From: Alphaproteobacteria bacterium
GTDB taxonomy: Bacteria; Pseudomonadota; Alphaproteobacteria; Geminicoccales; Geminicoccaceae
Direction of reading: 5' to 3'
Assembly: GCA_026984595.1 (NCBI GenBank)
Contig: JALSRW010000215.1
Span: 1 to 7,265 of the forward strand
DNA length: 7,265 nt
Both the position numbers and the translations under genes were made by a program. The notes under the pieces are model-generated. The model made no database searches. It saw nothing but the letters and a program-made list of their open reading frames with translations, and had not been told where the DNA came from. This document shows positions 6,437 to 7,265 of this stretch, piece after piece. How positions within the stretch are numbered: the first letter of the stretch is position 1; every line of letters starts with the position of its first letter.

Positions 6437-7265
6437 TCACACCGCTTCGACACGGCAGGCGCATTTCTTGTAGTCGGTCTCCTTGGAGATCGGACAGGTG
6501 GCATCCAGCGTGAGCTTGTTGACGAGCTGGCTCTCGTCGAACCAGGGGAAGAACACCACCCCTTCCGGCGGCCGGTTGCGCCCCTTGGTCTCCACCCGGG
6601 TCTCGACCTCACCGCGACGGGTCTTGACGACCACCACCTGACCGCGGCGCAGACCGCGCTTGCGGGCATCATCGGGATTCATGAACAGTACCGCATAGGG
6701 CACAGCCCGGTGCAACTCCGGCACGCGCCTGGTCATCGAACCCGAATGCCAGTGCTCGAGCACGCGCCCGGTGACCAGCCAGAGATCGAACTCCTCGTCG
6801 GGCACTTCCGCAGGCGGCTCGTAGGGTAGGGCGAAGATCACCGCCCGCCCGTCCTTCTTGCCGTAGAAGCGGATGCCCTCGCCCTTCTCGACATAGGGAT
6901 CGAAACCCTCGCGGAAGCGCCACAGCGTCTCCTTGCCGTCGACCACCGGCCAGCGCAGCCCGCGCGCCTTGTGGTACATCTCAAAAGGCGCCAGATCGTG
7001 GCCCCTGCCGAGACCGAACAGGCGATATTCCTCGTAGAGCCCCTTCTGCACGTAGAAGCCGAAGTGGACGCTCTCGTCATTGTCGAAACCGGGCTGGATC
7101 TCGTCGACGGGGAACTTGTCCACCCGGCCGTTGCGGAACAGGATCTCGTACAGTGTCTTGCCACGATACTCGGGCTTCTTGGCGAGCAACTCCTCGGGCC
7201 AGACCTCCTCCACCTTGAAGCGCTTGGAGAACTCCATCAGCTGCCAGAGATCGGACCGGGCCTCG
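6437..7265 (-). CDS. napA: Periplasmic nitrate reductase catalytic subunit NapA (3' part, 5' end off right edge)
   Basis: The C-terminal 275 residues of the molybdenum enzyme that reduces nitrate to nitrite in the periplasm. The frame is open to the right edge, beginning EARSDLWQLMEFSKRFK, so the methionine coded at 7237 is internal and not a start. The full protein in this family is about 800-830 residues. Recognisable NapA blocks are VEEVWPEELLAKKPEYRGK, RGHDLAPFEMYHKARGLRWP, GKETLWRFREG, PYEPPAEVPDEEFDLWL, then TGRVLEHWHSGSMTRRVPEL at the start of the molybdopterin-dinucleotide-binding domain. The domain continues through RRGQVVVVKTRRGEVETRVETKGRN and FPWFDESQLVN to the terminal TLDATCPISKETDYKKCA. 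The N-terminal [4Fe-4S] cluster, the Mo-ligating cysteine and the Tat signal would lie off the window. It is the first gene visible in the nap operon and is followed after 21 bases by napG. Assignment as NapA rather than assimilatory NasA rests on these blocks and on the operon. Confidence 0.96.
   Translation of the reverse strand, partial: EARSDLWQLMEFSKRFKVEEVWPEELLAKKPEYRGKTLYEILFRNGRVDKFPVDEIQPGFDNDESVHFGFYVQKGLYEEYRLFGLGRGHDLAPFEMYHKARGLRWPVVDGKETLWRFREGFDPYVEKGEGIRFYGKKDGRAVIFALPYEPPAEVPDEEFDLWLVTGRVLEHWHSGSMTRRVPELHRAVPYAVLFMNPDDARKRGLRRGQVVVVKTRRGEVETRVETKGRNRPPEGVVFFPWFDESQLVNKLTLDATCPISKETDYKKCACRVEAV

Noticed and set aside
7235..7237. ATG as a possible start of the right-edge gene
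   Set aside because: The frame stays open to the window edge and the residues before it (EARSDLWQL) continue the NapA family sequence.
1..7265. Insertion sequences, CRISPR arrays, tRNA or rRNA genes, direct repeats
   Set aside because: None was seen; the window is almost fully coding, with no stretch above 150 bases outside genes.

Overview
The window comes from a GC-rich proteobacterium, most likely an alphaproteobacterium. Its codon third positions are strongly G/C, so long spurious reading frames lie opposite most genes. The gene mix also fits: a periplasmic sugar-binding protein, an SDR sugar-type dehydrogenase, aldose 1-epimerase, a DUF4147/MOFRL glycerate kinase, and a periplasmic nitrate reductase operon of the napAGHBC type. 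No genus can be named from the sequence alone. There is no sign of mobile DNA, CRISPR or RNA genes.

Left part (1-2266): a carbohydrate-use region. The first 90 codons of a secreted ABC-transporter substrate-binding protein run leftward and off the edge. Across a 143-base divergent intergenic region, an SDR oxidoreductase and galM run rightward as a tight pair with 4 bases between them. A plausible division of labour is import of a sugar, interconversion of its anomers, and oxidation of one anomer; the substrate is unknown.

Middle (2226-3566): a glycerate 2-kinase gene runs leftward, its 3' end overlapping the 3' end of galM by 41 bases. Its start is best placed at a TTG with a good ribosome binding site. 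Just upstream is a strong intrinsic terminator that closes the nap operon.

Right part (3589-7265): five leftward genes in the order napA (3' part only), napG, napH, napB, napC. This matches the order of the E. coli napFDAGHBC operon; napD and napF, if present, would lie beyond the right edge. NapC and NapGH both feed quinol electrons into the periplasm, and NapB passes them to the molybdenum catalytic subunit NapA, which reduces nitrate to nitrite. Short gaps, one 4-base overlap and a single terminator after napC indicate one transcription unit.

I found no clear undescribed system. The most useful observations are the start-site and terminator arrangement at the glycerate kinase, the presence of both quinol-oxidising routes in the nap operon, the convergent gene overlap, and the sugar-oxidation grouping.
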